Assembly (NCBI RefSeq): GCF_001542415.1
Contig: NZ_LNCU01000036.1
Location: forward strand, 39,179 to 87,245
From: Bradyrhizobium macuxiense
GTDB lineage: Bacteria > Pseudomonadota > Alphaproteobacteria > Rhizobiales > Xanthobacteraceae
Direction of reading: 5' to 3'
Length of the DNA stretch: 48,067 nucleotides
Shown here piece after piece: positions 16,557-26,153 of this stretch (the stretch's first letter is position 1; each line of letters begins with the position of its first letter). The position numbers and the translations under genes are program-made. Under the pieces are notes generated by a model. The model did not search any database. It was not told where the DNA came from and saw nothing but the letters and a program-made list of their open reading frames with translations.

Positions 16557-17600
16557 ATGCACCTGAAACCACTGCTTGGCCTTGCGGCCCTTGCCGTTGC
16601 CGTCCTCGGCTCACCCCATGCCTACGCGCAGGCCGCCGACCAGCCCGCCTATGGATCCGAATTGCAGGGATTCGAATACCCCTATCCGGTCGCGCATTAT
16701 CACTTCACGTCTCAGGGCCAGGAGCTGGATATGGCCTATCTCGACGTGAAGCCGCAATCGCCGAACGGGCAAATCGCCATGCTGCTCCATGGCAAGAATT
16801 TCTGCGCCGCCACATGGGAAGGCACTATCAAGGCGCTCAGCGAAGCCGGCTACCGGGTCATCGCGCCCGACCAGATCGGCTTCTGCAAATCCAGCAAGCC
16901 GGAACGTTACCAGTTCACATTCCAGCAGCTCGCGGGCAACAGCCGCGCTCTGCTCGCCTCGTTGGGCATTGAGCGCTCGATCGTGGTCGGCCATTCGACC
17001 GGAGGCATGCTGGCGATGCGTTATGCCCTGATGTACCCCGATGCGGTCGACCGCCTGGTCCTTGTGGACCCGATCGGCCTCGAAGACTGGAAGGCCAAGG
17101 GTGTGCCATGGCTCAGCCTCGACGGTTGGATGCAACGCGAAACGCGCGTCAGCGCGGACAGCATCCGCGCCTATGAGCGCGCCACCTACTACGCCGACAC
17201 ATGGGATCCGTCCTACGAGACATGGGTGCAGATGCTGGCGGGGATGTATCGCGGCCCCGGCCGCGCCGCCGTCGCCTCGAGCTCGGCGCGGCTCTACGAC
17301 ATGATCGCCACCCAACCGGTGTTCTACGAATTCGAGAAAATTACGCCACCGACGCTGCTCATGATCGGCGACAAGGACACCACTGCGATCGGCAAGGACA
17401 CCGCACCTCCCGAGATCCGCAAGATGCTCGGCAACTATCCGGTGCTTGGCAAGGAGGCCGTGAAGCGGATTCCGCACGCGCAATTGATCGAATTTCCGGA
17501 CCTCGGTCATTCGCCGCAGATCCAAGCGCCGGGTCGTTTCCACGAAGCGCTGCTCGCCTGGCTGAAGCATCCGGAGACGGGCGCTTCTCAGGTGAAATAG
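16557..17600 (+). CDS. Exported alpha/beta hydrolase
   Basis: A 347-residue alpha/beta hydrolase with a Sec signal peptide (MHLKPLLGLAALAVAVLGSPHAYAQA, probably cut after AYA). The nucleophile is Ser147 in VVGHSTGGMLAMRY, the oxyanion region is LLHGKNF near 80, and the catalytic His is His318 in DLGHSPQIQAP. The acid is probably the Asp in LLMIGDKDTTAIG. It should act as an esterase or similar hydrolase in the periplasm; the substrate is unknown. A lid-like insertion (KGVPWLSLDGWMQRETRV) lies after the second Asp region. The gene appears to have its own promoter, and a hairpin lies about 35 bases after the stop. Confidence 0.88.
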   Translation: MHLKPLLGLAALAVAVLGSPHAYAQAADQPAYGSELQGFEYPYPVAHYHFTSQGQELDMAYLDVKPQSPNGQIAMLLHGKNFCAATWEGTIKALSEAGYRVIAPDQIGFCKSSKPERYQFTFQQLAGNSRALLASLGIERSIVVGHSTGGMLAMRYALMYPDAVDRLVLVDPIGLEDWKAKGVPWLSLDGWMQRETRVSADSIRAYERATYYADTWDPSYETWVQMLAGMYRGPGRAAVASSSARLYDMIATQPVFYEFEKITPPTLLMIGDKDTTAIGKDTAPPEIRKMLGNYPVLGKEAVKRIPHAQLIEFPDLGHSPQIQAPGRFHEALLAWLKHPETGASQVK

Positions 17601-17634
17601 ACGACCACCGCCGGGAGCGATTGGAACTGCGAAG

Positions 17635-17665
17635 GCTGGTGGCCTTGCCCAGATGCGCCACCAGC
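17635..17665 (+). repeat. Inverted repeat (hairpin) after the hydrolase gene
   Basis: Nine-base arms, GCTGGTGGC at 17635-17643 and GCCACCAGC at 17657-17665, separated by 13 bases, begin 34 bases after the hydrolase stop. No T-run follows, so it is not a standard intrinsic terminator, though it could block 3' exonucleases or aid termination. Confidence 0.4.
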
Positions 17666-17739
17666 GCTTCTGGCTGATCATCTCGGGCCACCGGAACGGC
17701 CCCGCGGAGACCCTGTGGCTTACGCCTTCCGCCGGTCCA

Positions 17740-17754
17740 GCAATTGTCAATTGC
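17740..17754. promoter_or_regulatory. Perfect 15-base palindrome upstream of cycH
   Basis: GCAATTGTCAATTGC is a perfect palindrome around a central T, ending 76 bases before the cycH ATG. It is AT-rich against a GC-rich background and lies where an operator could sit. The binding protein is unknown. Confidence 0.35.
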
Positions 17755-17830
17755 CGGATTCGCTGCGGGTAGTGTAAAGCGATTCTGAGGTGGCGCTCCG
17801 GAAGCCGCCGTTCCACCCGGGAACCGCTTG

Positions 17831-18937
17831 ATGACGCTGTGGTTTGTGTTCGCGCTGATGACGGTCGCCGCGATCTTTGCCGTGCTTTGGCCGCTCAGCC
17901 GCAGCCGGCCGGCGGGCACTGGCGGTAGCGAGGTCGTGGTCTACCGCGATCAGCTCGCCGAAATCGACCGCGACATGGCATCCGGCATCATCGCCGCGCC
18001 CGAAGCGGAGGCCGCCCGGATCGAGATCAGCCGGCGGCTGCTCGCGGCCGCCGACCAGAGCGAGAGTGAGGGGCCGGCGAAAGGCAATCTGAAGCTGCGG
18101 CGCATGGCCGCGACCCTGGCCCTGGTTGGGTTGCCGGCGATTGCGGCGAGCTTCTACCTCACGCTCGGCTCGCCCCGCCTCGGCGACTTCCCGCTTGCGG
18201 AGCGCAGCCGGGTCGTCGACGCCAACCAGCCGCTGGCCGATCTGGTGGCGCAGGTCGAGGCCCATCTGGAGAAGAGCCCGACCGACGGTCGCGGTTGGGC
18301 TGTGCTGGCGCCGGTGCTGTCGCGGCTCGGGCGTTACGACGATGCGGTCCGCGCCTATCGCAATGCCATCACCTATGCCGGCGACAGCGCCGATCGCCGT
18401 GCCGACCTCGGCGAAGCGCTGATGGGGACGGCCGGCGGTGTCGTCACCGCGGACGCCAAGGCGGAGTTCGAGCGCGCGGTCGCGCAAGCTGCCGATAATG
18501 CCAAGGCCAATTATTTCCTCGGTCTCGCGGCCGAGCAGGATGGGCGCAAAGCGGATGCTGCCGCAATCTGGCAGGGGATGTTGGCAAAGGCGCCGGCCGA
18601 TGCGCCGTGGCGGCCGCTGGTGCAGGCCGCTCTGGTGCGGGTCGGCGGCGTTGCCGCGCCGGCGCTGCCCGACGGTGCGGTGGCCGCTGCGAAGGACATG
18701 AGCGAGACCGATCGCAACTCGATGATCCGCGGCATGGTGGATCGGCTGGCGACGCGGCTGAAGCAGAATGGCGATGATGTCGAAGGCTGGCTGCGGCTGG
18801 TGCGTGCCTATCTCGTGATGGGAGAGCGCGACAAGGCGATCAGCGCGCAGGCCGACGCCCGCCAGGCGGTCGCCAAGGATGCGGAGCGGTTGCGTCAGCT
18901 CAATGAAGGATTGAAGAATCTCGGGCTGGACGGATAA
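17831..18937 (+). CDS. cycH: Cytochrome c maturation protein CcmI/CycH
   Basis: A 368-residue protein of the haem-ligation machinery, which presents apocytochrome c to the CcmF/CcmH complex on the periplasmic side. The N-terminus [22 protein letters not shown] is the first membrane helix, followed by a cytoplasmic loop with [18 protein letters not shown], a signature of this family. A second helix ([19 protein letters not shown]) near residue 95 leads to a periplasmic TPR region ([48 protein letters not shown]). ATG 17831 is preferred over the TTG just before it. It is the first gene of a cycHJKL operon, the usual rhizobial order. Confidence 0.93.
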   Translation: MTLWFVFALMTVAAIFAVLWPLSRSRPAGTGGSEVVVYRDQLAEIDRDMASGIIAAPEAEAARIEISRRLLAAADQSESEGPAKGNLKLRRMAATLALVGLPAIAASFYLTLGSPRLGDFPLAERSRVVDANQPLADLVAQVEAHLEKSPTDGRGWAVLAPVLSRLGRYDDAVRAYRNAITYAGDSADRRADLGEALMGTAGGVVTADAKAEFERAVAQAADNAKANYFLGLAAEQDGRKADAAAIWQGMLAKAPADAPWRPLVQAALVRVGGVAAPALPDGAVAAAKDMSETDRNSMIRGMVDRLATRLKQNGDDVEGWLRLVRAYLVMGERDKAISAQADARQAVAKDAERLRQLNEGLKNLGLDG

Positions 18938-18996
18938 CGCATGACACCGAAGAGTGTGCAGCGGTTTTCGGAGGACGTCATGCGCAAGGATGGACG

Positions 18997-19482
18997 ATGA
19001 CCAGGAAGCAACGGCGTTTGACCCTGATCGGCTGCGCGCTCGCGGTGCTTGGCATCGCCGCGGGGCTGGTGCTGAACGCGCTCCGCGACTCCATCGTGTT
19101 CTTCTCGACGCCCTCGATGGTCGCCGAGAAGCATCTCGGCCCCGGCACACGATTTCGGCTCGGCGGCCTGGTGAAGCCGGGCTCAGTCAAGCGTGGTGAC
19201 AATCTCGCGGTGACCTTCACCGTCGCCGATGGCAGCGCGACCCTGCCGGTCGCTTTCAAGGGCATCCTGCCGGATCTATTCCGCGAAGGGCAGGGCGTCG
19301 TCGCTGAAGGTATGCTCGACCCCTCCGGCGTGTTTCGTGCCGACACCGTGCTGGCCAAGCATGACGAGAGGTACATGCCGAAGGACGTCGCCGACGCCCT
19401 GAAGAAGCAGGGGCACTGGAAGGATGACTATGCTGCCAAGCCGAGCGCTTCGGCGGCACCGACGCAGGGAGCCATGCGATGA
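18997..19482 (+). CDS. cycJ: Haem chaperone CcmE/CycJ
   Basis: A 161-residue membrane-anchored periplasmic haem chaperone that binds haem covalently and passes it to CcmF. It has one N-terminal helix ([23 protein letters not shown]) and an OB-fold domain ([35 protein letters not shown]). The haem-binding His122 lies in [13 protein letters not shown], with Tyr126 completing the His-x-x-x-Tyr motif. AAGGA upstream supports the ATG. Its stop overlaps the cycK ATG by four bases. Confidence 0.96.
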   Translation: MTRKQRRLTLIGCALAVLGIAAGLVLNALRDSIVFFSTPSMVAEKHLGPGTRFRLGGLVKPGSVKRGDNLAVTFTVADGSATLPVAFKGILPDLFREGQGVVAEGMLDPSGVFRADTVLAKHDERYMPKDVADALKKQGHWKDDYAAKPSASAAPTQGAMR

Positions 19483-21464
19483 TCGCCGAAAGCGGACACT
19501 ACGCCCTGGTGCTCGCGCTGGGACTGGCGCTGATCCAGTCCACCGTGCCGCTGCTCGGTGCGCGCTGGCGCGATGTCGCGCTGATGAATGTCGCGCGCTC
19601 GACCGCACTTGCGCAGCTGCTGTTCGTCGCCGCGTCGTTCGCAGCGTTGGTGACGCTGCACGTCACCTCGGATTTCTCGGTCGTCAATGTTTACGAGAAC
19701 TCGCACTCGCTCAAGCCGATGATCTACAAGATCACCGGCGTGTGGGGAAACCATGAAGGATCGATGCTCTTGTGGGTGTCGATCCTGGCGCTGTTCGGCG
19801 GCCTCGTCGCCGCCTTCGGCAACAATCTGCCGCTGTCGCTGCGTGCCCATGTGCTCGCGGTGCAGGCCTGGATCGCCAGCGCCTTCTATCTCTTCATCCT
19901 GATCACCTCGAATCCGTTCCTGCGCATCGCCAATCCGCCGATCGAGGGACGCGATCTCAATCCGGTGCTGCAGGACATCGGCCTCGCGGTGCATCCGCCG
20001 ATGCTCTATCTCGGCTATGTCGGCTTCTCGATCTCGTTCTCGTTCGCCGTGGCCGCGCTGCTCGAGGGCCGGATCGATGCCGCCTGGGCGCGCTGGGTCC
20101 GCCCGTGGATCCTGATGGCATGGATATTCCTGACGCTCGGCATCGCGATGGGCTCCTACTGGGCCTATTACGAGCTCGGCTGGGGAGGCTGGTGGTTCTG
20201 GGATCCGGTCGAGAACGCTTCGCTGATGCCGTGGCTCGCCGGCACCGCGCTGTTGCACTCGGCGCTGGTGATGGAGAAGCGCAATGCGCTGAAGGTCTGG
20301 ACCATCCTGCTGTCGATCTTGACCTTCTCGCTGTCGCTGCTCGGCACTTTCCTGGTGCGATCCGGCGTGCTCACATCGGTTCATGCATTTGCCACTGATC
20401 CGAGGCGTGGCGTCTTCATTCTGTTGATCCTCTTTATCTTCATCGGCGGCAGCTTCTCGCTCTATGCCTGGCGCGCGCCCTCGCTGAAACAGGGAGGGCT
20501 GTTCGCACCGATCTCGCGCGAGGGTGCGCTCGTGCTCAACAATCTGTTGCTCACCACGGCGTGCGCGACGGTGTTCATCGGGACGCTGTATCCGCTGGCG
20601 CTCGAGGTCCTGACGGGTGAGAAAATTTCCGTCGGCGCGCCGTTCTTCAATTTTACTTTCGCGCCGCTGTTCGTGCCGCTGTTGCTCGCGGTGCCATTCG
20701 GGCCGTTGCTTGCCTGGAAGCGGGGTGACCTGCTGGGCGCGGCACAGCGGTTGACGGTAGCCGGGATCGTCTCGCTTGTCGTGATCGCGCTGGTCTGGGC
20801 GTGGACCTACGGCGGTGCGACGCTCGCACCGCTCGCGATCGGCCTTGCGGTGTTCGTGATCGCTGGCGCGCTGTGCGATCTCGCCGAACGCGTCGGGCTG
20901 TTCCGCATCCCGCTATCGATTTCGCTGCGCCGTGCACGTGGATTGCCCCGTGCGACATGGGGCACCGTCTTTGCGCATGCTGGCCTCGGGGTTGCGCTGA
21001 TCGGCATCGTTTGCGAGACCACCTGGAACAGCGAATATATCGGCGAGATGAAGGCGAACGACGTCGCCGCGGTCGCCAGTTATCAGTTGCGGCTCGACGG
21101 TCTGACGCAGCGGCAGGGTCCGAACTTCCGCGAGATGGTGGCGCAGTTCACCGTCAGCCGCGATGGCGAGAAGGTCGCGCTGATGACGCCGTCGAAGCGC
21201 AACTTCACGACGCGTGGCGCATCGACGACGGAGGCTGCGCTGCTGACGCGCGGCGCGAGCCAGCTCTATATCTCGCTCGGCGACACTGCAGCCGATGGAT
21301 CGATTGCGGTGCGCATCTATCACAAGCCGCTGGTGCTGCTGATCTGGTGGGGGCCGGTGCTGATGGCATTCGGCGGCCTGCTGTCGCTGTCCGATCGCCG
21401 CTTGCGGGTCGGCGCGCCGAAACCGGCCAAGGCGGCGGCGCGCGCATTGCAGGCAGCCGAGTGA
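19479..21464 (+). CDS. cycK: Haem lyase subunit CcmF/CycK
   Basis: A 661-residue polytopic inner-membrane protein that attaches haem to apocytochrome c with CcmH and CcmI. It has about 15 membrane helices and the tryptophan-rich haem-handling motif [19 protein letters not shown] near residues 235-255. Another conserved stretch is [14 protein letters not shown] near 90, and conserved His residues lie around the Trp motif. Length and motifs match the family. The start overlaps cycJ (ATGA) and the stop overlaps cycL (TGATG), showing tight coupling. Confidence 0.96.
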   Translation: MIAESGHYALVLALGLALIQSTVPLLGARWRDVALMNVARSTALAQLLFVAASFAALVTLHVTSDFSVVNVYENSHSLKPMIYKITGVWGNHEGSMLLWVSILALFGGLVAAFGNNLPLSLRAHVLAVQAWIASAFYLFILITSNPFLRIANPPIEGRDLNPVLQDIGLAVHPPMLYLGYVGFSISFSFAVAALLEGRIDAAWARWVRPWILMAWIFLTLGIAMGSYWAYYELGWGGWWFWDPVENASLMPWLAGTALLHSALVMEKRNALKVWTILLSILTFSLSLLGTFLVRSGVLTSVHAFATDPRRGVFILLILFIFIGGSFSLYAWRAPSLKQGGLFAPISREGALVLNNLLLTTACATVFIGTLYPLALEVLTGEKISVGAPFFNFTFAPLFVPLLLAVPFGPLLAWKRGDLLGAAQRLTVAGIVSLVVIALVWAWTYGGATLAPLAIGLAVFVIAGALCDLAERVGLFRIPLSISLRRARGLPRATWGTVFAHAGLGVALIGIVCETTWNSEYIGEMKANDVAAVASYQLRLDGLTQRQGPNFREMVAQFTVSRDGEKVALMTPSKRNFTTRGASTTEAALLTRGASQLYISLGDTAADGSIAVRIYHKPLVLLIWWGPVLMAFGGLLSLSDRRLRVGAPKPAKAAARALQAAE

Positions 21465-21970
21465 TGCGGTCGCGCAGCCTCGCCGCTGGCCTGCTTGCCG
21501 CGACCCTGCTGTTCGGGGCGATGCCGGCACACGCCGTGCTGCCCGACGAGGTCATGGCCGACCCCGCCAAGGAGGGAAGGGCGCGCGAGCTCTCCAGGGA
21601 ACTCCGCTGCATGGTCTGCCAGAACCAGTCGATCGACGATTCGGAAGCGCCGCTGGCGCGCGACCTCCGCCTTCTGGTGCGCGAACGCATCGCAGCCGGC
21701 GACAGCGACCAGCAGGTGCTCGATTTCCTGGTCGCGCGTTACGGCGAATTCGTGCTGCTGAAGCCGCGCTTCAACCCGCACACGCTGCTGCTCTGGCTGA
21801 CCTCACCGCTGGCGCTTTTGCTGGGTGGTTTCGCACTCTGGCGCTTCAGCCGCCGGCGGGCAAATGCGACCAATGGCGGAGGCCTTTCCGATACAGCGCT
21901 GAGCGCAGACGAGCAGGCGCGCCTGGAGCGGCTCCTGGCCGCGGAATCTGCACCGGACAAGTCCGTTTAA
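21464..21970 (+). CDS. cycL: Cytochrome c maturation thiol oxidoreductase CcmH/CycL
   Basis: A 168-residue protein with a signal peptide (RSLAAGLLAATLLFGAMPAHA), the redox motif LRCMVCQNQS near residue 48, and a C-terminal membrane anchor (LLLWLTSPLALLLGGFALW). It keeps apocytochrome CxxCH thiols reduced for haem attachment. The ATG overlaps the cycK stop. A charged C-terminal tail (LSADEQARLERLLAAE) faces the cytoplasm. It ends the cyc operon; about 170 bases separate it from degP. Confidence 0.95.
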   Translation: MRSRSLAAGLLAATLLFGAMPAHAVLPDEVMADPAKEGRARELSRELRCMVCQNQSIDDSEAPLARDLRLLVRERIAAGDSDQQVLDFLVARYGEFVLLKPRFNPHTLLLWLTSPLALLLGGFALWRFSRRRANATNGGGLSDTALSADEQARLERLLAAESAPDKSV

Positions 21971-22138
21971 GTTCCGCTAAGCCCCTCATTTACCTGCGCT
22001 ATTCTGCCGCAGCCGCCTTGACTTAATTACAAAAGTTTAATTCCGCCGCCAGCGCGCTGTAAGGCTGGTGACCCCATGTTCAGACGCATCAGGTGCCGGC
22101 CCCTGCACCGACGATTCTGGCCTTGGAGATTTCAAAAA

Positions 22139-23716
22139 ATGACCGACCGTCCCGACCTCTCTTCCCTTCCTTCCTACAAGGCGCCGAAGCGCTCCGTGTT
22201 CTCTGCGCGCAAATTCGCGCTGATGGCATCGGTCGTCGCCGGCCTCGGCGCCGCCGTTTACGGCTTCAGCCCCTCGCACGATGGTTCGCTGTTCACGACC
22301 CCGGCGCATGCGCAGGTCAACAATGAGGTCCGCAAGGTTCAGCAGCCGATCGGCTTCGCCGACATTGTCGAGCGCGTGAAGCCGTCGGTGATCTCGGTGA
22401 AGGTCAACATCCGGGAGAAGCTGTCCAAGGACGACAGCAATGAAGACTCGCCGTTCCAGCCGGGTTCGCCGATGGAGCGCTTCTTCCGTCGCTTCGGCGG
22501 TCCGGATGGTCTGCCCCCGGGTCTGCGCGGTGGGCCGCGTGGCGGTGGCGTGGTGACCGGCCAGGGCTCCGGCTTCTTCATCTCGGCTGACGGTTACGCC
22601 GTGACCAACAACCACGTCGTTGACGGCGCCGACAAGGTCGAAGTCACGACCGACGACGGCAAGACCTATTCCGCCAAGGTGATCGGCACCGATCCGCGCA
22701 CCGACCTCGCGCTGATCAAGGTCGAGGGTGGTTCCAACTTCCAGTTCGCGAAGCTCTCCGACGGCAAGCCGCGGATCGGCGACTGGGTGCTGGCGGTCGG
22801 TAATCCCTTCGGTCTCGGCGGCACCGTGACCGCGGGTATCGTGTCCGCCTCCGGCCGCGATATCGGCAACGGTCCGTATGACGACTTCATCCAGATCGAT
22901 GCGCCCGTGAACAAGGGCAACTCCGGCGGTCCGGCGTTCGACGTGTCGGGCGAGGTGATGGGCGTCAACACCGCGATCTATTCGCCGTCCGGCGGCAGCG
23001 TCGGCATCGCGTTCTCCATCCCGGCCGCGACCGTGAAGAGCGTCGTCGCGCAGCTGAAGGACAAGGGCTCGGTCAGCCGCGGCTGGATCGGCGTCCAGAT
23101 CCAGCCGGTGACCTCCGACATCGCCGACAGCCTCGGCATGAAGAAGGCGGAAGGCGCGCTGGTTGCCGAACCGCAGGCCAACGGCCCCGCGGCCAAGGCC
23201 GGCATCGAGTCCGGTGACGTCATCACCGCCGTCAATGGCGAGCAGGTGAAGGATGCGCGCGAACTCGCTCGCACCATCGGTGGTCTGCCTCCCGGCAATT
23301 CGGTGAAGCTGAACGTGCTGCACAAGGGCCAGGACAAGGTCGTCAACATCACGCTCGGCCAGCTGCCGAACAATCTGGAGGCCAAGGCCGACAACGATAA
23401 CGGTGACAAGGGCAATTCGTCCCGCGGCACCGACGTGCCGAAGCTCGGCCTGACCGTTGCGCCTGCCAACAGTGTGGCCGGCGCCGGCAAGGAAGGCGTG
23501 GTCGTGACCGAAGTCGATCCGAAGAGTGCCGCCGCCGAGCGGGGCTTCAAGGAAGGCGACGTGATCCTCGAGGTGGCCGGCAAGACCGTCGGCACCGCGG
23601 GCGAGGTGCGCGATGCGATTACTGCGGCGCGCAACGACAACAAGAACAGCGTTCTGATGCGCGTAAAGAGCGGCGGTTCGTCGCGCTTCGTGGCAGTCCC
23701 GCTCGCCAAGGGTTAG
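22139..23716 (+). CDS. degP: DegP/HtrA-type periplasmic serine protease
   Basis: A 525-residue HtrA protease that degrades or holds misfolded envelope proteins. A long cytoplasmic lead (MTDRPDLSSLPSYKAPKR) and a hydrophobic segment (FALMASVVAGLGAAVYGF) form a signal or anchor. The catalytic triad is His159 (TNNHVVDGA), Asp189 (DPRTDLALIK) and Ser262 (NKGNSGGPAF). Two PDZ domains follow (SRGWIGVQIQPV near 320, GLTVAPANSVAGAG near 440). A Gly-rich LA loop (GLPPGLRGGPRGGG) precedes the His. GGAG ten bases before ATG 22139 supports this start over the ATG at 22076. A strong terminator follows, separating it from the downstream regulator. Confidence 0.94.
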   Translation: MTDRPDLSSLPSYKAPKRSVFSARKFALMASVVAGLGAAVYGFSPSHDGSLFTTPAHAQVNNEVRKVQQPIGFADIVERVKPSVISVKVNIREKLSKDDSNEDSPFQPGSPMERFFRRFGGPDGLPPGLRGGPRGGGVVTGQGSGFFISADGYAVTNNHVVDGADKVEVTTDDGKTYSAKVIGTDPRTDLALIKVEGGSNFQFAKLSDGKPRIGDWVLAVGNPFGLGGTVTAGIVSASGRDIGNGPYDDFIQIDAPVNKGNSGGPAFDVSGEVMGVNTAIYSPSGGSVGIAFSIPAATVKSVVAQLKDKGSVSRGWIGVQIQPVTSDIADSLGMKKAEGALVAEPQANGPAAKAGIESGDVITAVNGEQVKDARELARTIGGLPPGNSVKLNVLHKGQDKVVNITLGQLPNNLEAKADNDNGDKGNSSRGTDVPKLGLTVAPANSVAGAGKEGVVVTEVDPKSAAAERGFKEGDVILEVAGKTVGTAGEVRDAITAARNDNKNSVLMRVKSGGSSRFVAVPLAKG

Positions 23717-23843
23717 CTATGAGTTGGGAGGTGTCGCCGGCATCAGTCGCCCCCGCCGACGGCGCTTCCCGGGGGGCGGGCGCCTCGCTCGCTCCCTTTG
23801 GTACCTTTCGATGGAATATGCCCCCCTCTGTCGGAAGGTCTAA

Positions 23844-23881
23844 GGGCGGTGAGGTCCCCCAGCTTCACCGCCCGCTTTTTT
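23844..23881 (+). terminator. Intrinsic terminator after degP
   Basis: Perfect nine-base arms, GGGCGGTGA (23844-23852) and TCACCGCCC (23865-23873), with a 12-base loop, are followed by GC and six T (23876-23881). It lies about 130 bases after the degP stop and before the regulator gene, in the correct orientation. It is the clearest intrinsic terminator in the window. Confidence 0.88.
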
Positions 23882-24013
23882 CACCTCCGCACGATCCGGA
23901 CGAGCGGAAACCGGTTTTCCGGACCGATCCTTCGGCAGCCACAATTCGAGATTACGCGCGGTCGTCTTGCATGTGCAGGCCGGCCGCGCCATGGTGAGAG
24001 AAGGCCAATTCCC

Positions 24014-24715
24014 GTGACCGCAACCGCCCCGCAAATGCGCATCCTGATCATCGAAGATGACCGCGAGTCAGCCGACTATCTGGTCAAGGCATTCCGTGAA
24101 GTCGGTTATGTCGCGGATCTCGCATCTGACGGCGAGGAGGGGCTGTCGATGGCCGAAACCGGTGACTACGACGTGCTGGTTGTCGATCGCATGCTGCCGA
24201 AGCGCGATGGCCTGTCACTGATCGGGAGCTTGCGCGACAAGGGCAACCGAACGCCGGTGCTGATTCTCTCAGCGCTCGGTCAGGTCGACGATCGCATCAA
24301 GGGTCTGCGCGCCGGCGGCGACGACTATCTGCCGAAGCCTTATTCCTTCGCCGAATTGCTCGCGCGCGTCGAGGTGCTGTCGCGGCGCAATGTCGGCCCG
24401 GCCGAGGAGACCACCTACCGGGTCGGCGATCTCGAGCTCGATCGGCTCTCGCATCGCGTCGCCCGCGGCAAGGACGAGCTGACGCTGCAGCCGCGCGAGT
24501 TCCGCCTGCTCGAATATCTCATGAAGCATGCGGGCCAGGTGGTGACGCGCACCATGCTTCTGGAGAACGTCTGGGATTATCATTTTGATCCGCAAACCAA
24601 TGTGATCGACGTGCACATCTCGCGGTTGCGCTCCAAGATCGACAAAGGCTTCGAGCGGCCGCTGCTGCACACGATCCGCGGCGCGGGGTACATGATTCGT
24701 GACGGCATTCGGTAA
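24014..24715 (+). CDS. OmpR-type response regulator
   Basis: About 233 residues from GTG 24014, or 226 from ATG 24035. GAGAAGG about ten bases before the GTG favours the longer form; the ATG has no ribosome binding site. The receiver domain reads MRILIIEDDRESADYLV with phospho-acceptor Asp in VVDRMLPKRDG (Asp51 by the ATG numbering) and the conserved Lys in DDYLPKPYSFAELL. The winged-helix domain (LTLQPREFRLLEYLMKHAGQVVTRT) is of OmpR/CusR type. The kinase gene overlaps its 3' end by 17 bases. Lying between degP and glnE, it could respond to envelope stress, but that is only position-based. Open frame upstream to 23798 is not family-like. Confidence 0.9.
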   Translation: MTATAPQMRILIIEDDRESADYLVKAFREVGYVADLASDGEEGLSMAETGDYDVLVVDRMLPKRDGLSLIGSLRDKGNRTPVLILSALGQVDDRIKGLRAGGDDYLPKPYSFAELLARVEVLSRRNVGPAEETTYRVGDLELDRLSHRVARGKDELTLQPREFRLLEYLMKHAGQVVTRTMLLENVWDYHFDPQTNVIDVHISRLRSKIDKGFERPLLHTIRGAGYMIRDGIR

Positions 24716-26153
24716 ACTGATCCGCACCACGGCGTTTCGTCTGACGCTGGTCTATCTGTTTTTGTTTGCGCTGTTTGCGGCGTCGCTGCTGGCCTATTTC
24801 GCGTGGAATACGCGGCGGCTGATCACCGAGCAGATCACCACGACCGTCAATGCCGAGATCGGCGAGATCACCGACATCTATAATCGCCGCGGCCTGCGCG
24901 GCCTCTTGTTCACGATGGGCAACCGCGCGCTGCGGCCGGGCGCCAACCTCTATCTCGTGACGGCGCCGAACGGGCAGGCGCTCGCCGGCAATGTCGGCTC
25001 CCTGGCGCCGGGCGTCATGGGCACCCACGGCTGGTCCGAGACGGCCTATCGCCGGCTCGACGATCAGGACAACACCGATCATCGCGCACTGGTGCGCGTC
25101 ACCGAGATGACCAACGGCTTCCGGCTCCTGGTCGGGCGCGATCTCGAGGAACGGCGGCGGCTGTTCGGGATCGTCGCCAAGGCCGCGCAATGGTCGATCC
25201 TGGTTGTCGTCGTGCTCGGCATCGGTGGCGGCATCTTCGTCGCGCGCCGCGTGCTGCACCGGATCGACGCCATGACCGGCACCACCAAGCGGATCATGGC
25301 AGGCGATCTGTCCGGCCGGTTGCCGGTCGGCCGCAGCGGCGACGAGCTCGATCGCCTGGCGGAAAATCTCAACGCCATGCTGGAGCGCATCGAGGCGCTG
25401 ATGGTGGGCCTGAAGGAGGTCTCCGACAACATCGCCCACGACCTCAAGACGCCGCTGACGCGGCTGCGCAATCGCGCCGAGGAGGCGCTGGCGCGGTCCA
25501 GCTGCGAGGGCGACTATCGCGCTGCGCTGGAGCGGACGATCGAGGAATCCGACGGCCTGATCCGCACCTTCAATGCCCTGCTGATGATCGCACGCGCGGA
25601 GTCCGGTCAGGCGCGCGGCAACATGGACGATTTCGACGGCGCCGACGTCGCCAACGGCATCCACGAACTGTACGAGCCGCTGGCCGAGGATGACGGTATG
25701 ACGCTGCGGGTGAAATCCGCGCCATCGCCGATCCACGGCAACCGTGAATTGATCAGCCAGGCGCTCGCCAACCTCGTCGAGAATGCGATCAAATACGGCA
25801 AGCCTGAAACGGCCGCAGAACCGCCGAGCGCGGAGGCCATGGAGATACTGATCGAGGCGCGGCGTGACGGCGATCACGTGCTGCTCAGCGTCACCGACCA
25901 CGGTCCCGGCATCCCCGAGGGCGATCGCAAGCATGCGGTGGAGCGCTTCGTCCGGCTCGAAGCAAGCCGCACCTTACCCGGTTCCGGTCTCGGCCTCAGC
26001 CTGGCCTCGGCGGTGGCCACGCTCCACGGCGGCGAGCTTCGGCTCGGTGATTCGCACCCGGGCCTGGTCGCAACCCTGGTCCTGCCGGCGCGGGCGGCCG
26101 GGAGTGACAGGCTTGCGGCTCAAACGCCGGATGTGCCACAGAAGGCGGCATGA
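24699..26153 (+). CDS. HAMP-domain sensor histidine kinase
   Basis: A 484-residue inner-membrane kinase paired with the overlapping response regulator. The first helix is LVYLFLFALFAASLLAYFAW (15-36), followed by a periplasmic domain of about 120 residues, a second helix (QWSILVVVVLGIGGGIFVARRVL), and HAMP (RIDAMTGTTKRIMAGDLSGRLPVGRSGDELD). The phospho-acceptor is His247 in NIAHDLKTPLTRL. ATPase boxes are NLVENAIKYG, DHGPGIPEGD and GSGLGLSLA. It starts at GTG, as expected for a gene translated from within the previous one. Its stop overlaps the glnE ATG, so kinase and GlnE are made from one transcript. Confidence 0.92.
   Translation: MTAFGKLIRTTAFRLTLVYLFLFALFAASLLAYFAWNTRRLITEQITTTVNAEIGEITDIYNRRGLRGLLFTMGNRALRPGANLYLVTAPNGQALAGNVGSLAPGVMGTHGWSETAYRRLDDQDNTDHRALVRVTEMTNGFRLLVGRDLEERRRLFGIVAKAAQWSILVVVVLGIGGGIFVARRVLHRIDAMTGTTKRIMAGDLSGRLPVGRSGDELDRLAENLNAMLERIEALMVGLKEVSDNIAHDLKTPLTRLRNRAEEALARSSCEGDYRAALERTIEESDGLIRTFNALLMIARAESGQARGNMDDFDGADVANGIHELYEPLAEDDGMTLRVKSAPSPIHGNRELISQALANLVENAIKYGKPETAAEPPSAEAMEILIEARRDGDHVLLSVTDHGPGIPEGDRKHAVERFVRLEASRTLPGSGLGLSLASAVATLHGGELRLGDSHPGLVATLVLPARAAGSDRLAAQTPDVPQKAA

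Noticed and set aside
22015..22045. A TTGACT sequence upstream of degP as a sigma-70 promoter
   Set aside because: No acceptable -10 hexamer lies at 16-18 bases, so I did not list it.
23719..23997. A 92-codon frame across the degP terminator
   Set aside because: It contains the terminator hairpin and T-run and has no family resemblance.
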